Positions 1-9,313 are shown, numbered from the stretch's first letter. The stretch is DNA of 64,000 bases from Enterovibrio norvegicus FF-33 (GCF_000286835.2 NZ_AJYD02000038.1:453795-517794), one strand, 5' to 3'. Translations and numbers: made by a program. Notes: generated by a model from the letters alone, not told the origin.

Positions 1-107
1 CATAACAGGCGCATATCAAACCACCCAATACCGCTTAAACCATTGTATTCACGATGTTTTGAAAAACACCGAACCGAAATTGCGTCCTGTTGATAGCCTT
101 GTTAGCG
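1..107 (-). repeat. attC site of second integron cassette (at window edge)
   Basis: Read on the minus strand this begins with GCTAACAAGG (complement of 98-107) and ends with the core-like GTTATG at 1-6. An inner arm pair TTGATA (90-95) and TATCAA (14-19) can fold, as expected for an attC hairpin. The sequence differs from the next attC at 362-487, as attC sites usually do apart from their ends. Orientation fits cassettes running leftward away from the divergent integrase gene. The outer boundary coincides with the window start, so the site may be a few bases incomplete. Confidence 0.6.
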
Positions 108-361
108 CAAGATTCGATTGTTCGCGGCTTGCCGCCAACCACCCTTTTGAACAAAAAGAATGACTTAAACACAAACCAAATGACTTGAGTGAACCACCAA
201 GAAAAAGCCCTTTGATTTGAATTCTGCGCTTCAACCGATAAAACAAACACTTTAACCAACAGACGATTTGAAATCTAAAGTCAGACCCATTTAAACCACC
301 TGCTATAAAAAGCAGGTTTAGCTACCAAACTTCGTACCAAGTACATCAAGAAAGAACAGGC
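108..361 (-). other. Body of second integron gene cassette, no convincing gene
   Basis: This stretch lies between the two attC sites. The only open frame of note runs on the minus strand from a TTG at 259 to 35, about 74 codons. It has no clear ribosome binding site and runs through the attC, so it is doubtful. Promoter-like or toxin-antitoxin features were not recognised. ORF-less cassettes are common in Vibrio chromosomal integrons. Confidence 0.4.
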
Positions 362-487
362 AGCTAACGTCGTTTTAAGGGGCGAAAAACATTAGCTTCA
401 CGTACAAAAGCCACCTTAAACGCCAAAAGTTGATTTAACAAAATTTGCGGAGATGTTTTGCGTCCGCCTTGAAAGCCTTTGTTATAA
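362..487 (-). repeat. VCR-like attC site of first integron cassette
   Basis: On the minus strand the site opens with TTATAACAAAGGC (complement of 475-487) and closes with CCCCTTAAAACGACGTTAGC (complement of 363-382). This is the usual start and end pattern of Vibrio VCR-type attC sites, including the CAAGG/CCTTAA arm pair. Length is about 126 nt, close to the Vibrio VCR size. It marks the end of the cassette that begins at attI near 700. Confidence 0.75.
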
Positions 488-700
488 AGCTGCCACCCAA
501 TCCAATTGATTAGCCACATCTCGCCTTTTGCCTTTGCAAACAGCCCGCAGGATGCTTGGTCTTTTCTGGCCATTGATGGCTTGTTTGCAACACTTTCAAT
601 GGTGAGCGGCGATCCAAAACCAAACCGCTTTTTTGTTGAGAAAACCACTGTGGTTTGGCGCTCAAAGTCGCTGCTTACATGTAAGTAAAATTACAGCGTA
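488..700 (-). other. First integron cassette body with a doubtful small ORF
   Basis: The attI-proximal cassette extends from the attI junction near 700 leftward to the attC at 362-487. A minus-strand frame from GTG 648 to 364 encodes 94 codons, beginning MVFSTKKRFGFG. Its last third is attC sequence, so if translated at all the protein uses the recombination site as coding sequence. No family was recognised and there is no strong ribosome binding site. It may well be a non-coding cassette. Confidence 0.35.
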
Positions 701-884
701 TAACATTTTAATAGACATCAAAGTGGTGCATTTAAACACCCCAACATGTCCCATAATTACGGATGCCCACTTTTCCTTAGTGAGCAACATATTGTTTTCA
801 AAAACCTTATCGCGCACATCTCAAAGTTGGCAAGAGGAAACACCCCAAAACGGCGTCGGTGAATATTATGCACCGTCATTAGCT
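690..884 (-). other. attI region and integrase-cassette intergenic segment
   Basis: On the minus strand GTTATAC (complement of 698-704) marks a plausible attI/cassette crossover. The remaining sequence up to the integrase promoter has the position expected for attI and the cassette promoter Pc. Neither Pc nor the secondary integrase-binding repeats can be assigned by eye. The junction call rests on the core triplet and on orientation relative to intI and the two attC sites. Confidence 0.45.
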
Positions 885-906
885 AAACTGGATGCATTCA
901 CAGTAT
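885..906 (+). promoter_or_regulatory. LexA (SOS) box upstream of the integrase gene
   Basis: CTG (888-890) and CAG (901-903) are separated by exactly ten bases in an AT-rich context, matching the LexA pattern CTG-N10-CAG. The box lies 22-43 bases before the integrase start codon, so it should overlap its promoter. SOS control of intI through LexA is established for Vibrio cholerae and class 1 integrons; here it is inferred from the site alone. Confidence 0.75.
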
Positions 907-927
907 CCAAAAGGCAGTAAAACAACA

Positions 928-1890
928 ATGACGTCCCCCTTTCTTCAAATGATAAGCGAGAAAATGTATGTTCAACGCTACGCGAAGCGGACCATACAAG
1001 CGTACCTTCATTGGATCTCAACTTACATCCGGTTTCATCAAATGCGTCACCCTTCAACAATGGGCGATAAAGAAGTCGAAGAGTTCCTCAATGATCTCGT
1101 GAACAAAAAAGATGTAGCGGCAAACACACAAGCGCTGGCTCTAAACGCCTTGGCCTTTCTTTACAAAGAAATTCTTGATAGCCCACTGTCACTAAAGCTG
1201 AATTTCGTTTCAAGCCAAAAAAAGCAAAAGCTTCCTGAAGTGCTCACACACAGTGAAATAAAACGCTTTTTAGATTGCTGCCCGCCCACGCACCATCTCG
1301 CCTGCTCGCTCATGTATGGCAGCGGTTTACGCCTGATGGAAGCGGTGCGTCTGCGCGTAAAAGACGTTGATTTTGATTTTCGCTGCATCAAAGTTATCGA
1401 TGGTAAAGGCGGCAAGAACCGTGTCGTCACACTCGCCCCCGAGCTATTCAATGCCCTTCGTGCTCAAATTCAACACGTCGATTACGTACTAAGCCTTGAT
1501 AATAAAAATCCGAGTTTCTCTGGCGTTTGGATGCCACATCGACTCAGGGAGAAATACCAAACTCAATCTCGTGCACTGCCGTGGCAATATCTGTTCCCTT
1601 CGCAAAAACTCAGTGAAGACCCAGAAAACGGCCTTGTGCGTCGCCATCATATTGACGAAAAGCAAATTCAACGCGCCGTGAGATCAACCACCAAATTGGC
1701 CGACATACAAAAGCACGTCACGCCGCACACGTTAAGGCATTCATTCGCGACGCACTTACTGCAATCAGGGGCAGATATTCGTACAGTCCAAGCACAGCTA
1801 GGTCATTCTGACGTGCGAACCACACAAATCTATACGCATATTCTACAGAACGGTGCGCAGGGTGTGACCAGCCCACTCTCTCGTATATAG
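928..1890 (+). CDS. intIA: Integron integrase, IntIA type
   Basis: Tyrosine recombinase of 320 residues, the length of V. cholerae IntIA. It recombines attI and folded attC sites to capture and shuffle cassettes. An N-terminal SAM-like core-binding domain (about 1-100) precedes the catalytic domain. Active-site residues are visible at R135 (GSGLRLME), K160, H267 and R270 (PHTLRHSF), H293 (LGH) and Y302. The integron-specific insertion around 216-225 (ALPWQYLFPS) is present, so this is not a Xer or phage integrase. The ATG at 928 is chosen over the in-frame ATG at 892 because the latter overlaps the LexA box and AAGGCAG lies ahead of 928. The frame is intact, so the integron may be active. Cassettes lie upstream in the opposite orientation, as expected. 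Confidence 0.95.
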   Translation: MTSPFLQMISEKMYVQRYAKRTIQAYLHWISTYIRFHQMRHPSTMGDKEVEEFLNDLVNKKDVAANTQALALNALAFLYKEILDSPLSLKLNFVSSQKKQKLPEVLTHSEIKRFLDCCPPTHHLACSLMYGSGLRLMEAVRLRVKDVDFDFRCIKVIDGKGGKNRVVTLAPELFNALRAQIQHVDYVLSLDNKNPSFSGVWMPHRLREKYQTQSRALPWQYLFPSQKLSEDPENGLVRRHHIDEKQIQRAVRSTTKLADIQKHVTPHTLRHSFATHLLQSGADIRTVQAQLGHSDVRTTQIYTHILQNGAQGVTSPLSRI

Positions 1891-2085
1891 CCCTGTATTT
1901 TGCCACGCTACCGCCCCTGAATAGACCTTCAGTAATGGGAAGTTAGACAATGTAATAATGTTATCGCCATGTGAGTAAGAATGGAGCACAGGAAAGTATT
2001 TTTGCAGGGAAGGTCTTGAACATGAGACACGCTGTTAATGTTGACTCAGTAAGCCTTTGCGTTGACAGGTAATGATTATAGAAAG

Positions 2086-2109
2086 AAGCCGCAACACTCG
2101 CTGCGGCTT
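2086..2109 (-). terminator. Rho-independent terminator of fumarase gene
   Basis: Arms AAGCCGCA and TGCGGCTT enclose an eight-base loop. On the minus strand the hairpin is followed by a T-rich tract. It sits about 20 bases past the fumarase stop codon. Confidence 0.75.
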
Positions 2110-2130
2110 TGACACTAAATATTGATGGCG

Positions 2131-3645
2131 TTAACCGTCCATCTCAGCGATTTTCACTTTCCACGTATCCGGGCCAATTTGGTGCGCGTTGTCACCGCGT
2201 GAGTCAACGGCTACGGTCACTGGCATGTCCACAACGTCGAATTCGTATATTGCTTCCATACCCAAATCTTCAAACGCGACAACGCGCGCTTTCTTGATGG
2301 CTTTTGAAACAAGGTATGCAGCGCCGCCAACGGCCATCAAATAGACCGCTTTATGCTGCTTGATAGATTCAACCGTCGCGGGGCCGCGCTCGGCTTTACC
2401 GATCATGCCAATAAGGCCAGTATCACCCAGCATCATCTCGGTGAACTTATCCATGCGCGTTGAGGTTGTTGGGCCTGCCGGGCCTACCGCTTCGTCGCCC
2501 ACTGCGTCAACAGGGCCAACGTAATAGATGAAGCGACCATTAAAGTCGACGCCTTCTGGCAAGCCTTCACCGTTGTTCAACATTTCTTGAATACGTTTAT
2601 GCGCGGCATCGCGACCGGTTAAGATCTTGCCAGACAGAAGCACAGTTTCCCCAGTTTTCCACTCTTGGATATCATCTTTACTGATGTTATCTAGGTTAAC
2701 GCGACGCACGTTGTCGCCCACTTCCCATGTCACTTCTGGCCATTCTTCTAGCTTTGGTGGCACCAATTCCGCAGGGCCTGAGCCGTCAAGGGTGAAATGC
2801 ACGTGGCGCGTTGCCGCACAGTTCGGGATCAAACAAACGGGTTTAGACGCCGCATGGGTCGGGGCGGTTTTGATCTTCACATCAACCACGGTGGTCAAGC
2901 CACCAAGGCCTTGTGCGCCAATACCGAGTCGATTTACACGGTCAAAAATATCTAAACGAAGTTCTTCTTCCGCATTTTGCGGGCCGCGATCGATAAGCTC
3001 TTGAATGTCGATGTGTTCCATCAACGATTCTTTCGCCAGTACTGCCGCTTTCTCAGCCGTACCGCCAATGCCTATACCCAGCATACCCGGTGGACACCAA
3101 CCCGCCCCCATGGTTGGCAGCGTTTTTTCTACCCACGCCGCTACATCGTCAGAAGGGTTCAGCATTACCATTTTGGTTTTGTTTTCTGAACCGCCGCCCT
3201 TGGCTGCAATTTGAATTTCTACCGTGTTACCTGGCACCATATTGATGTGCACAACCGCTGGCGTATTGTCTTTAGTATTAAGACGTTTGCCTGCAGGGTC
3301 AGCAACCACAGACGCACGCAGAGGGTTATCGGAATTGTTGTAAGCGCGGCGTACACCTTCATCGACCATTTGCTGCACGGTCATGTCGCCTTCCCACTGA
3401 ACATTCATACCAATGTTCACGAAACACGTTACGATGCCGGTGTCCTGACAAATAGGACGTTTTCCTTCAGCGGACATACGCGAGTTGATTAGAATTTGCG
3501 CGATGGCGTCTTTAGCTGCTTGGCTTTGCTCTTTGTTGTAGGCCTTTTCAAGGGCTTGAACAAAATCGATAGGGTGATAGTAAGAAATATACTGCAGGGC
3601 GTCAGCGACACTGTCGATAACGTCTTCCTTACGAATGAAGGTCAT
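2131..3645 (-). CDS. fumA: Fumarate hydratase, class I (iron-sulfur)
   Basis: Converts fumarate to malate in the TCA cycle using an oxygen-sensitive 4Fe-4S cluster. The 504-residue protein has the two-domain class I layout. Candidate cluster cysteines are C66 (RPICQDTG), C184 (GWCPPGML) and C271/C276 (VCLIPNCAATR). Glycine-rich turns such as GIGGTAEKA match FumA/FumB. An in-frame ATG five codons upstream (3660) also has a usable Shine-Dalgarno; 3645 is preferred because AGAGG sits just ahead and it gives the usual MTxIRKxDVIDS start. The gene is alone, with its own terminator, and diverges from pabB. The subunit is single-chain, unlike split archaeal forms. Confidence 0.95.
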   Translation of the reverse strand: MTFIRKEDVIDSVADALQYISYYHPIDFVQALEKAYNKEQSQAAKDAIAQILINSRMSAEGKRPICQDTGIVTCFVNIGMNVQWEGDMTVQQMVDEGVRRAYNNSDNPLRASVVADPAGKRLNTKDNTPAVVHINMVPGNTVEIQIAAKGGGSENKTKMVMLNPSDDVAAWVEKTLPTMGAGWCPPGMLGIGIGGTAEKAAVLAKESLMEHIDIQELIDRGPQNAEEELRLDIFDRVNRLGIGAQGLGGLTTVVDVKIKTAPTHAASKPVCLIPNCAATRHVHFTLDGSGPAELVPPKLEEWPEVTWEVGDNVRRVNLDNISKDDIQEWKTGETVLLSGKILTGRDAAHKRIQEMLNNGEGLPEGVDFNGRFIYYVGPVDAVGDEAVGPAGPTTSTRMDKFTEMMLGDTGLIGMIGKAERGPATVESIKQHKAVYLMAVGGAAYLVSKAIKKARVVAFEDLGMEAIYEFDVVDMPVTVAVDSRGDNAHQIGPDTWKVKIAEMDG

Positions 3646-3660
3646 AGTTGCCTCTTTCAT

Positions 3661-3965
3661 TGTTATGATTCCTTGGCGCTGCTTACTCGCTTATTGGTGC
3701 GGGCTAAACAGAGCTTCCAGTAAAGCGTTCTTATAGTCAAAGCGTAGGCCGCTTTTGGGGGAGCGACCTAACTGTATCTTTGTATGTGTCAAACACATGA
3801 TAGACAGGCATCATGCCCGAAACCGTTCGTGTGTTTTGCTTTCCACGTTGTGCTAAATGCAAAAACTGCCTGTTGGCGGCTTGAGTATAAACCCCGCGAA
3901 TATGATACTCTTACGACCCAATCAGCGCCAATTGACGCATCAATGCCGATCACAAAAACACGAAA
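3661..3965. promoter_or_regulatory. Divergent intergenic region, fumarase/pabB
   Basis: No gene is visible. The segment must hold both promoters. A perfect inverted repeat ATGTGT-CAA-ACACAT lies at 3784-3798 and is a candidate operator for either gene. No -35/-10 pair could be assigned with confidence. Confidence 0.4.
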
Positions 3966-5336
3966 ATGACAGAATCCAGACGAACGCCTATCTCTTTGCA
4001 GTTTCTTGAGTACTCTCCGTCAGCGCTCACGTCCTTATTTTCTCGAATCGAACATTTGCCTTGGGCCATGCTGCTGCAATCTGCTGCGCAGTCACACCCC
4101 GACAATCGATTCGACATTCTCGTTGCCGATCCCATTGCCACTTTGTGCAACGAAAACGGCATTAACCTAATTCGCTATCGTGATGGACGAACATCTGCCA
4201 GCGAGACAGATCCGTTTGAAGAACTTCACGCACTGCAAACAGCACTGCTTCCGAAACTTGACCATATCGCCCCTTGGCCTTTCTTAGGCGGCGCGTTAGG
4301 GTATTTCAGTTACGATTTAGGGCGTCAGGTCGAAACACTGCCAGCATTAGCCATGCGGGATATCGATATCCCCGATCTAGCAATCGGCATTTATGATTGG
4401 GCGATCATTGCTGATCATCAGGAAAAGAAAATGGTTGTCATTCAGCCTGCAGGTGAGCAGCGTTTGGTTTGGCTGAATAAACAATGTGCGCCTGAGCAAC
4501 AAGACTTTACGCTTGAAGGCCAATGGCAAGCGAACATGACGCCGCAAAGCTATACCGAGAAGTTCAATTGCGTACAGGCATACCTCACATCCGGGGACTG
4601 CTATCAAATTAACTTAGCACAACGTTTTGAAGCCCCTTATCTTGGCAGCGAATGGGAAGCGTATCAGCGTCTTGCCCACATTAATGGGGCGCCATTTTCT
4701 GGGTTTATGCGCATGGAAGACAGCGCCATTCTTTCTGTGTCGCCAGAACGTTTCTTGCAACTGCATGACCAAGCCATCGAAACCAAACCGATTAAAGGGA
4801 CGCGTCCTCGAAGCGACGACCCAAAAGTAGATGCAGATAACATCCACTGCTTACAACATGCAGAGAAAGATCGCGCAGAAAACCTGATGATCGTCGACCT
4901 ACTTCGTAATGATATTGGCCGTGTTGCCTCGCCAGGTTCAGTAAATGTGCCTAAACTTTTTAATATTGAGACATTCCCAGCCGTTCACCACATGGTCAGT
5001 ACCGTAACGGGAACGCTCTCGGAAGGAAAACATGCCACGGATTTGCTCCGCGCGTGCTTCCCTGGCGGTTCCATTACCGGCGCACCAAAGGTCAGAGCAA
5101 TGGAAATCATTGAAGAACTCGAACCTCACCGTCGAAGCATTTATTGTGGCAGCATGGGATATATCAGCCGTTGCGGCACGATGGACACAAGCATCACGAT
5201 TCGCACGCTTGTTTGTCATAAACAACGTATCTATGCATGGGCAGGCGGTGGCGTTGTTGCAGACAGTGAAGCCGCATCGGAATATCAAGAAACATTAGAC
5301 AAACTCAGCAAAATCCTGCCGACCTTGTCTAAGTAA
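3966..5336 (+). CDS. pabB: Aminodeoxychorismate synthase component I
   Basis: PabB uses ammonia delivered by the glutaminase PabA to aminate chorismate to 4-amino-4-deoxychorismate, the precursor of p-aminobenzoate and folate. The 456-residue protein has an N-terminal anthranilate-synthase-I-like domain and a chorismate-binding domain. Hallmarks are SGDCYQINLAQRF (around 208), PIKGTRPR with the PabB-type lysine (around 277), and PGGSITGAPK (around 362). The PIKGT motif distinguishes PabB from TrpE, which has PIAGT. The gene is followed 89 bases later by nudL on the same strand; co-transcription is likely. Confidence 0.93.
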   Translation: MTESRRTPISLQFLEYSPSALTSLFSRIEHLPWAMLLQSAAQSHPDNRFDILVADPIATLCNENGINLIRYRDGRTSASETDPFEELHALQTALLPKLDHIAPWPFLGGALGYFSYDLGRQVETLPALAMRDIDIPDLAIGIYDWAIIADHQEKKMVVIQPAGEQRLVWLNKQCAPEQQDFTLEGQWQANMTPQSYTEKFNCVQAYLTSGDCYQINLAQRFEAPYLGSEWEAYQRLAHINGAPFSGFMRMEDSAILSVSPERFLQLHDQAIETKPIKGTRPRSDDPKVDADNIHCLQHAEKDRAENLMIVDLLRNDIGRVASPGSVNVPKLFNIETFPAVHHMVSTVTGTLSEGKHATDLLRACFPGGSITGAPKVRAMEIIEELEPHRRSIYCGSMGYISRCGTMDTSITIRTLVCHKQRIYAWAGGGVVADSEAASEYQETLDKLSKILPTLSK

Positions 5337-5425
5337 AATAGCTTTCGTCAGTATGGTCTTCCCATACGTAGCCTTCATACACAGTATTGGCAAACACAGT
5401 CTTAGCAAGCACCTAGGAAGTACGC

Positions 5426-6121
5426 ATGGAAAATGCAGCAAGGATGAACAGTACAATCACGTTGAATCAATCTGCTATTTTGGCGCCTCAGACGCGCCAA
5501 AGCCCCATGCGCCCCCTTTCTCGAAACTGGCTGGTTCAACGCTTTAGCCTCAGCCCCAGCCACAATTACGACGAGCGCGTGATACAACGCGCCACCGACG
5601 CCATGAAACGCCAGGTAGGGAGTGAGTTACGCCCTGCAGCCGTGATGATTGCGCTGGCAGAGAGAAACGGTGAATTGCATGTCTTGCTAACCAAGCGCGC
5701 CACGCATTTGAAGCATCACCCCGGCCAAATTAGTTTCCCTGGCGGCAAAGTCGAAAATTCAGACCAAGACATCGTTGAAACGGCGATCAGAGAAATGGAA
5801 GAAGAGATCGGTGTCTGCACAAATCGCGATGATCTTCTCGGCTGTTTGGCGTCATTACCTACCGTGAGTGGGTATCTCGTCACACCGGTTATAGCTTTTG
5901 TTGATCCTTCTTACACCCCCGTCATCGATTCCAACGAAGTCGATACGCTCTTTGAAGTACCACTCGCTCAGTTTTTGAGACGAAAAGCCATTCGCAAGCA
6001 ACCCTTCCTCGTTCGCGGGAATACCTACGATATCTATGCCATGAGCTACCAAGAACACCTGATTTGGGGGGTCACCGCACAAATCCTTCATGCGCTCAGT
6101 CGGCAACTTTCTCTAAACTAA
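5426..6121 (+). CDS. nudL: CoA pyrophosphatase, Nudix family
   Basis: Predicted to hydrolyse coenzyme A and derivatives to phosphopantetheine and 3',5'-ADP. The Nudix box runs from about G106 to V130, with the REMEEEIG metal-binding core. The preceding LLTKRATHLKHHPGQISF segment (about 87-104) is the CoA-subfamily signature. Length is 231 residues with an N-terminal extension relative to the E. coli protein. The ATG at 5426 has AGGAAG six bases upstream; the ATG at 5444 has no proper spacing. It stands between pabB and the serine genes, an arrangement I recall from other vibrios. Confidence 0.9.
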   Translation: MENAARMNSTITLNQSAILAPQTRQSPMRPLSRNWLVQRFSLSPSHNYDERVIQRATDAMKRQVGSELRPAAVMIALAERNGELHVLLTKRATHLKHHPGQISFPGGKVENSDQDIVETAIREMEEEIGVCTNRDDLLGCLASLPTVSGYLVTPVIAFVDPSYTPVIDSNEVDTLFEVPLAQFLRRKAIRKQPFLVRGNTYDIYAMSYQEHLIWGVTAQILHALSRQLSLN

Positions 6122-6230
6122 TTTTGATTTAATAAACTATTTTTAGTGTGTTTAAACATAGTTTTTAAACCATAAAAATTGATAACGGGGTCAGATCAAT
6201 TAAATTCGTTGCACGAATTATTATTGCTAC

Positions 6231-6254
6231 AAAAAGTGATCCTCATCACTTTAT
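6231..6254 (+). promoter_or_regulatory. Candidate CRP binding site upstream of sdaC
   Basis: AGTGA-TCCTCA-TCACT (6235-6250) in an A/T-rich flank matches the CRP pattern TGTGA-N6-TCACA with symmetric changes at the outer base. It lies about 70 bases before the sdaC start in a 200-base intergenic region. Serine uptake genes of enterics are under CRP control; control here is inferred from the site. Confidence 0.6.
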
Positions 6255-6322
6255 AGTCTGCAAAAATGTAAATAATACGCATCAAATTCAGATCCGTTCC
6301 GTATTATTTTGGTGACTAATTG

Positions 6323-7588
6323 ATGAATACTCACTCCACCGTAACTTCCAGCGCAGACAAAATGAAGTGGTCAGCGCAAGACACAACTTGGATGCTATCG
6401 CTGTTCGGAACAGCTGTAGGTGCAGGTATCCTCTTTCTTCCAATCAATGCAGGCTTAAACGGATTCTGGCCGCTGGTTGCTCTCGCTGTTCTGGTAGGTC
6501 CTATGACTTATCTGGCTCACCGTGGTTTGGCACGTTTTGTACTGTCATCTAAAAAACCAGGTAGCGACATTACTGAAGTTGTTGAAGAGCACTTCGGCGC
6601 GACAGCGGGTAAACTCATCACTTTGCTATACTTTTTCGCGATTTACCCAATCGTTCTGATTTACGGCGTTGGTATTACCAACACGGTTGACTCTTTCATG
6701 GTTAACCAGCTAGGCATGGAATCACTTCCACGCGCTGTACTTTCAATTGTTCTTATCCTTGGCATGATGTCTGTCATGCTGGCGGGTGAGAAACTGATGT
6801 TGAAAGTGACTCAGTTCTTGGTTTACCCGCTAGTGACCATCCTACTGTTCATGTCTGTTTACCTTATCCCTGATTGGAACATGTCTGCACTGCAGCAAGT
6901 GCCTTCAGCCGGTGACTTCATGACCACCATCTGGATTTCTATTCCTGTATTGGTCTTCGCGTTTAACCACAGCCCTGCAATTTCTGCATTCTCTATGGCA
7001 CAAACGCGCAACTACGGTGACGACGCAGAACGTAAAGCGAAACAAATCCTGATTCGCACGTCTGGTATGTTGCTTGGCTTCGTTATGCTGTTCGTGTTCT
7101 CTTGCGTACTAAGCCTAACGCCTGCTGACCTTGCAGAAGCAAAAGCTCAAAACTTGGCGGTTCTGTCTTACCTTGCGAACAAGCACGACAGCCCATTCAT
7201 TTCTTACTTGGGTCCTGTTGTTGCTTTCGTTGCTATCGTCTCTTCTTTCTTCGGTCACTACATGGGTGCACGTGAAGGTCTGAACGGTCTCATCATCAAG
7301 CAACTGCGTTCACGCAACAAAACAGTTAACTTGAAGAAAATCGACATGTTCACCGTGACGTTCGTTATCATCACTAGCTGGATTGTAGCAACCATCAACC
7401 CAAGCATTCTGGGCATGATCGAGTCACTGGGTGGCCCAATCATCGCAACGATTCTGTTCATCATGCCGATGTACGCAATCAAGAAAGTACCCGCGATGCA
7501 GAAGTTCGGTGGCAAGGCGAGCAACATCTTCGTCACCTTCATGGGTCTAGTAGCAATTTCAGCGATTATGTACAGTTTCGTATCGTAA
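6323..7588 (+). CDS. sdaC: Serine:proton symporter SdaC
   Basis: Inner-membrane permease of the HAAAP family that imports L-serine with protons. About eleven hydrophobic segments are visible over 421 residues, starting with the conserved [16 protein letters not shown] segment near 28-43. The ATG at 6323 is preferred over a TTG one codon earlier. A strong terminator follows, then sdaA on the same strand, so transporter and deaminase form one functional module for serine as a carbon source. A CRP-like site lies upstream. Confidence 0.93.
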   Translation: MNTHSTVTSSADKMKWSAQDTTWMLSLFGTAVGAGILFLPINAGLNGFWPLVALAVLVGPMTYLAHRGLARFVLSSKKPGSDITEVVEEHFGATAGKLITLLYFFAIYPIVLIYGVGITNTVDSFMVNQLGMESLPRAVLSIVLILGMMSVMLAGEKLMLKVTQFLVYPLVTILLFMSVYLIPDWNMSALQQVPSAGDFMTTIWISIPVLVFAFNHSPAISAFSMAQTRNYGDDAERKAKQILIRTSGMLLGFVMLFVFSCVLSLTPADLAEAKAQNLAVLSYLANKHDSPFISYLGPVVAFVAIVSSFFGHYMGAREGLNGLIIKQLRSRNKTVNLKKIDMFTVTFVIITSWIVATINPSILGMIESLGGPIIATILFIMPMYAIKKVPAMQKFGGKASNIFVTFMGLVAISAIMYSFVS

Positions 7589-7617
7589 TAAATCGTGTAG
7601 AATAGCCACGAATTATA

Positions 7618-7651
7618 GAGCAGGATGCTTTTCACGCATCTTGCTCTTTTT
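7618..7651 (+). terminator. Rho-independent terminator after sdaC
   Basis: GAGCAGGATGC (7618-7628) pairs with GCATCTTGCTC (7636-7646) with one mismatch pair and is followed by TTTTTG. It separates sdaC from sdaA, implying that sdaA has its own promoter or depends on readthrough. Confidence 0.85.
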
Positions 7652-7782
7652 GCTTTCTAAATCAGTAACCCCAGACTTCCCCTACGGTACTGATTTACGT
7701 CGCCTCCATGGATGGATAAACGAAAAACTAAATCCAAATGTTCGCTTTGTGTAAAACGCGGGCATTGACTGAGGTATGACTA

Positions 7783-9144
7783 ATGATCAGCGTTTTTGAC
7801 ATCTTCAAGATCGGTGTAGGCCCTTCAAGCTCTCACACTGTCGGCCCAATGAAAGCCGGCAAATCTTTCATCGACGATTTGCGTAGCAAAGAAATGCTCC
7901 GTGACACCACCAAAATCACCGTTGATGTCTATGGCTCACTCTCTCTTACAGGTAAAGGCCACCATACCGATGTCGCGATCATCATGGGTTTGGCGGGCAA
8001 CACCCCTGAACATGTAGATATCGATAGCATTCCGGGCTTTATCGCACGCGTTGAAGAAACCGAACGTATGCCGGTTGGCATGCATTGCCATACGGTGGAT
8101 TTCCCACGTGAAGGCGGCATGAACTTCCACAACACCAATTTGCCATTGCACGAAAACGGCATGCAAATTCATGCGTGGAACGGCGAAGAGAAGATCTACA
8201 CCAAAACGTATTACTCTATCGGCGGTGGTTTCATCGTTGATGAAGAAAACTTCGGCAAAGAAGACGCTAACAAAATCAAAGTCCCTTACGATTTCAACAG
8301 CGCTGAAGAACTGCTGAGTCATTGTAAAGAAACCGGATTGTCGATCAGTGCCGTTGTCATGGCTAACATGCACGCCATGCACTCTGAAGAAGAGATCCAA
8401 ACCTATTTCGGTAACATTTGGCGCACCATGCGCGAGTGTTTAGATCGCGGCATGAGCAACGAAGGTGTTCTACCTGGCCCTCTGCGCGTTCCACGTCGTG
8501 CTGCAGCGTTGCGTCAACAGCTTATCTCGTCTGAGAAATTCTCAAACGATCCGATGGCAGTGATTGACTGGGTAAACATGTTCGCGTTTGCAGTTAACGA
8601 AGAAAACGCAGCGGGCGGTCGCGTAGTCACTGCACCAACAAACGGCGCATGTGGCATCATCCCTGCGGTTTTGGCGTACTACGACAAGTTCATCCAGAAC
8701 GTTGGCCCACGTGAATATATTCGCTACTTTGCAGTAACTGGCGCGATTGGTGGCCTTTACAAGCAAAACGCGTCTATTTCAGGTGCGGAAGTTGGTTGTC
8801 AGGGTGAAGTGGGTGTTGCTTGTTCTATGGCTGCAGCCGGTCTTGCTGAACTGATGGGCGGTAGCGCACAACAGGTGTGTATTGCTGCTGAAATCGGCAT
8901 GGAACACAACCTTGGTCTCACGTGTGACCCTGTCGCTGGTCAGGTACAGGTTCCTTGCATCGAACGTAACGGCATTGCTGCAATGAAAGCAATCAACTCA
9001 ACGCGTATGGCGCTTCGCCGTTCGTCTGAGCCTCGTGTTTCTTTGGACAAGGTTATTGAGACCATGCTGGAAACCGGCAAAGACATGAACGCGAAATACC
9101 GCGAAACGTCTCAAGGCGGTCTAGCCATTAAAGTGATTTGCTAA
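7783..9144 (+). CDS. sdaA: L-serine dehydratase (ammonia-lyase), iron-sulfur type
   Basis: Deaminates L-serine to pyruvate and ammonia. The single-chain 453-residue form matches E. coli SdaA in length. The N-terminal beta domain begins [15 protein letters not shown] and the C-terminal alpha domain carries the conserved cysteines for a 4Fe-4S cluster in [10 protein letters not shown] and LTCDPVAGQ...PC (about 340-395). GAGGT precedes the start with good spacing. Pairs functionally with sdaC upstream. A terminator follows. Confidence 0.95.
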   Translation: MISVFDIFKIGVGPSSSHTVGPMKAGKSFIDDLRSKEMLRDTTKITVDVYGSLSLTGKGHHTDVAIIMGLAGNTPEHVDIDSIPGFIARVEETERMPVGMHCHTVDFPREGGMNFHNTNLPLHENGMQIHAWNGEEKIYTKTYYSIGGGFIVDEENFGKEDANKIKVPYDFNSAEELLSHCKETGLSISAVVMANMHAMHSEEEIQTYFGNIWRTMRECLDRGMSNEGVLPGPLRVPRRAAALRQQLISSEKFSNDPMAVIDWVNMFAFAVNEENAAGGRVVTAPTNGACGIIPAVLAYYDKFIQNVGPREYIRYFAVTGAIGGLYKQNASISGAEVGCQGEVGVACSMAAAGLAELMGGSAQQVCIAAEIGMEHNLGLTCDPVAGQVQVPCIERNGIAAMKAINSTRMALRRSSEPRVSLDKVIETMLETGKDMNAKYRETSQGGLAIKVIC

Positions 9145-9192
9145 CACTCTCAGATCTGCCAACGCGCGTATTGCTAGGCTGAATGAAACAAG

Positions 9193-9220
9193 AAAACCGC
9201 CAATTTGGCGGTTTTCTTTT
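9193..9220 (+). terminator. Rho-independent terminator after sdaA
   Basis: AAAACCGCC and GGCGGTTTT enclose a five-base loop, followed by CTTTT. It lies about 50 bases past the sdaA stop. Confidence 0.85.
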
Positions 9221-9250
9221 ATTAATGGTAAACGTTTAATGTCTCTCGCT

Positions 9251-9313
9251 TTATATACCTGAGTGACCTCGATATACAGAATCACCCGCATGTTGAGGTG
9301 ACTCGGGTATAAA
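9251..9313. repeat. Dispersed hairpin repeat (TATACCCGAGTCACCTC family)
   Basis: TATACCTGAGTGACCTC (9254-9270) is mirrored by GAGGTGACTCGGGTATA (9295-9311), giving a stem of about 17 bases with few mismatches. The complement reads TATACCCGAGTCACCTC followed by AACATGC. Closely related ends occur at 12785 and 57251 in this window, so this is a member of a dispersed family rather than a gene-specific terminator. It also ends only seven bases after the stop codon of the minus-strand sigma gene and may act as its transcript end. Confidence 0.65.

Noticed and set aside
2627-3004. 125-codon plus-strand frame across the fumarase gene
   Set aside because: It is antisense to a conserved coding region with no start context or homology.
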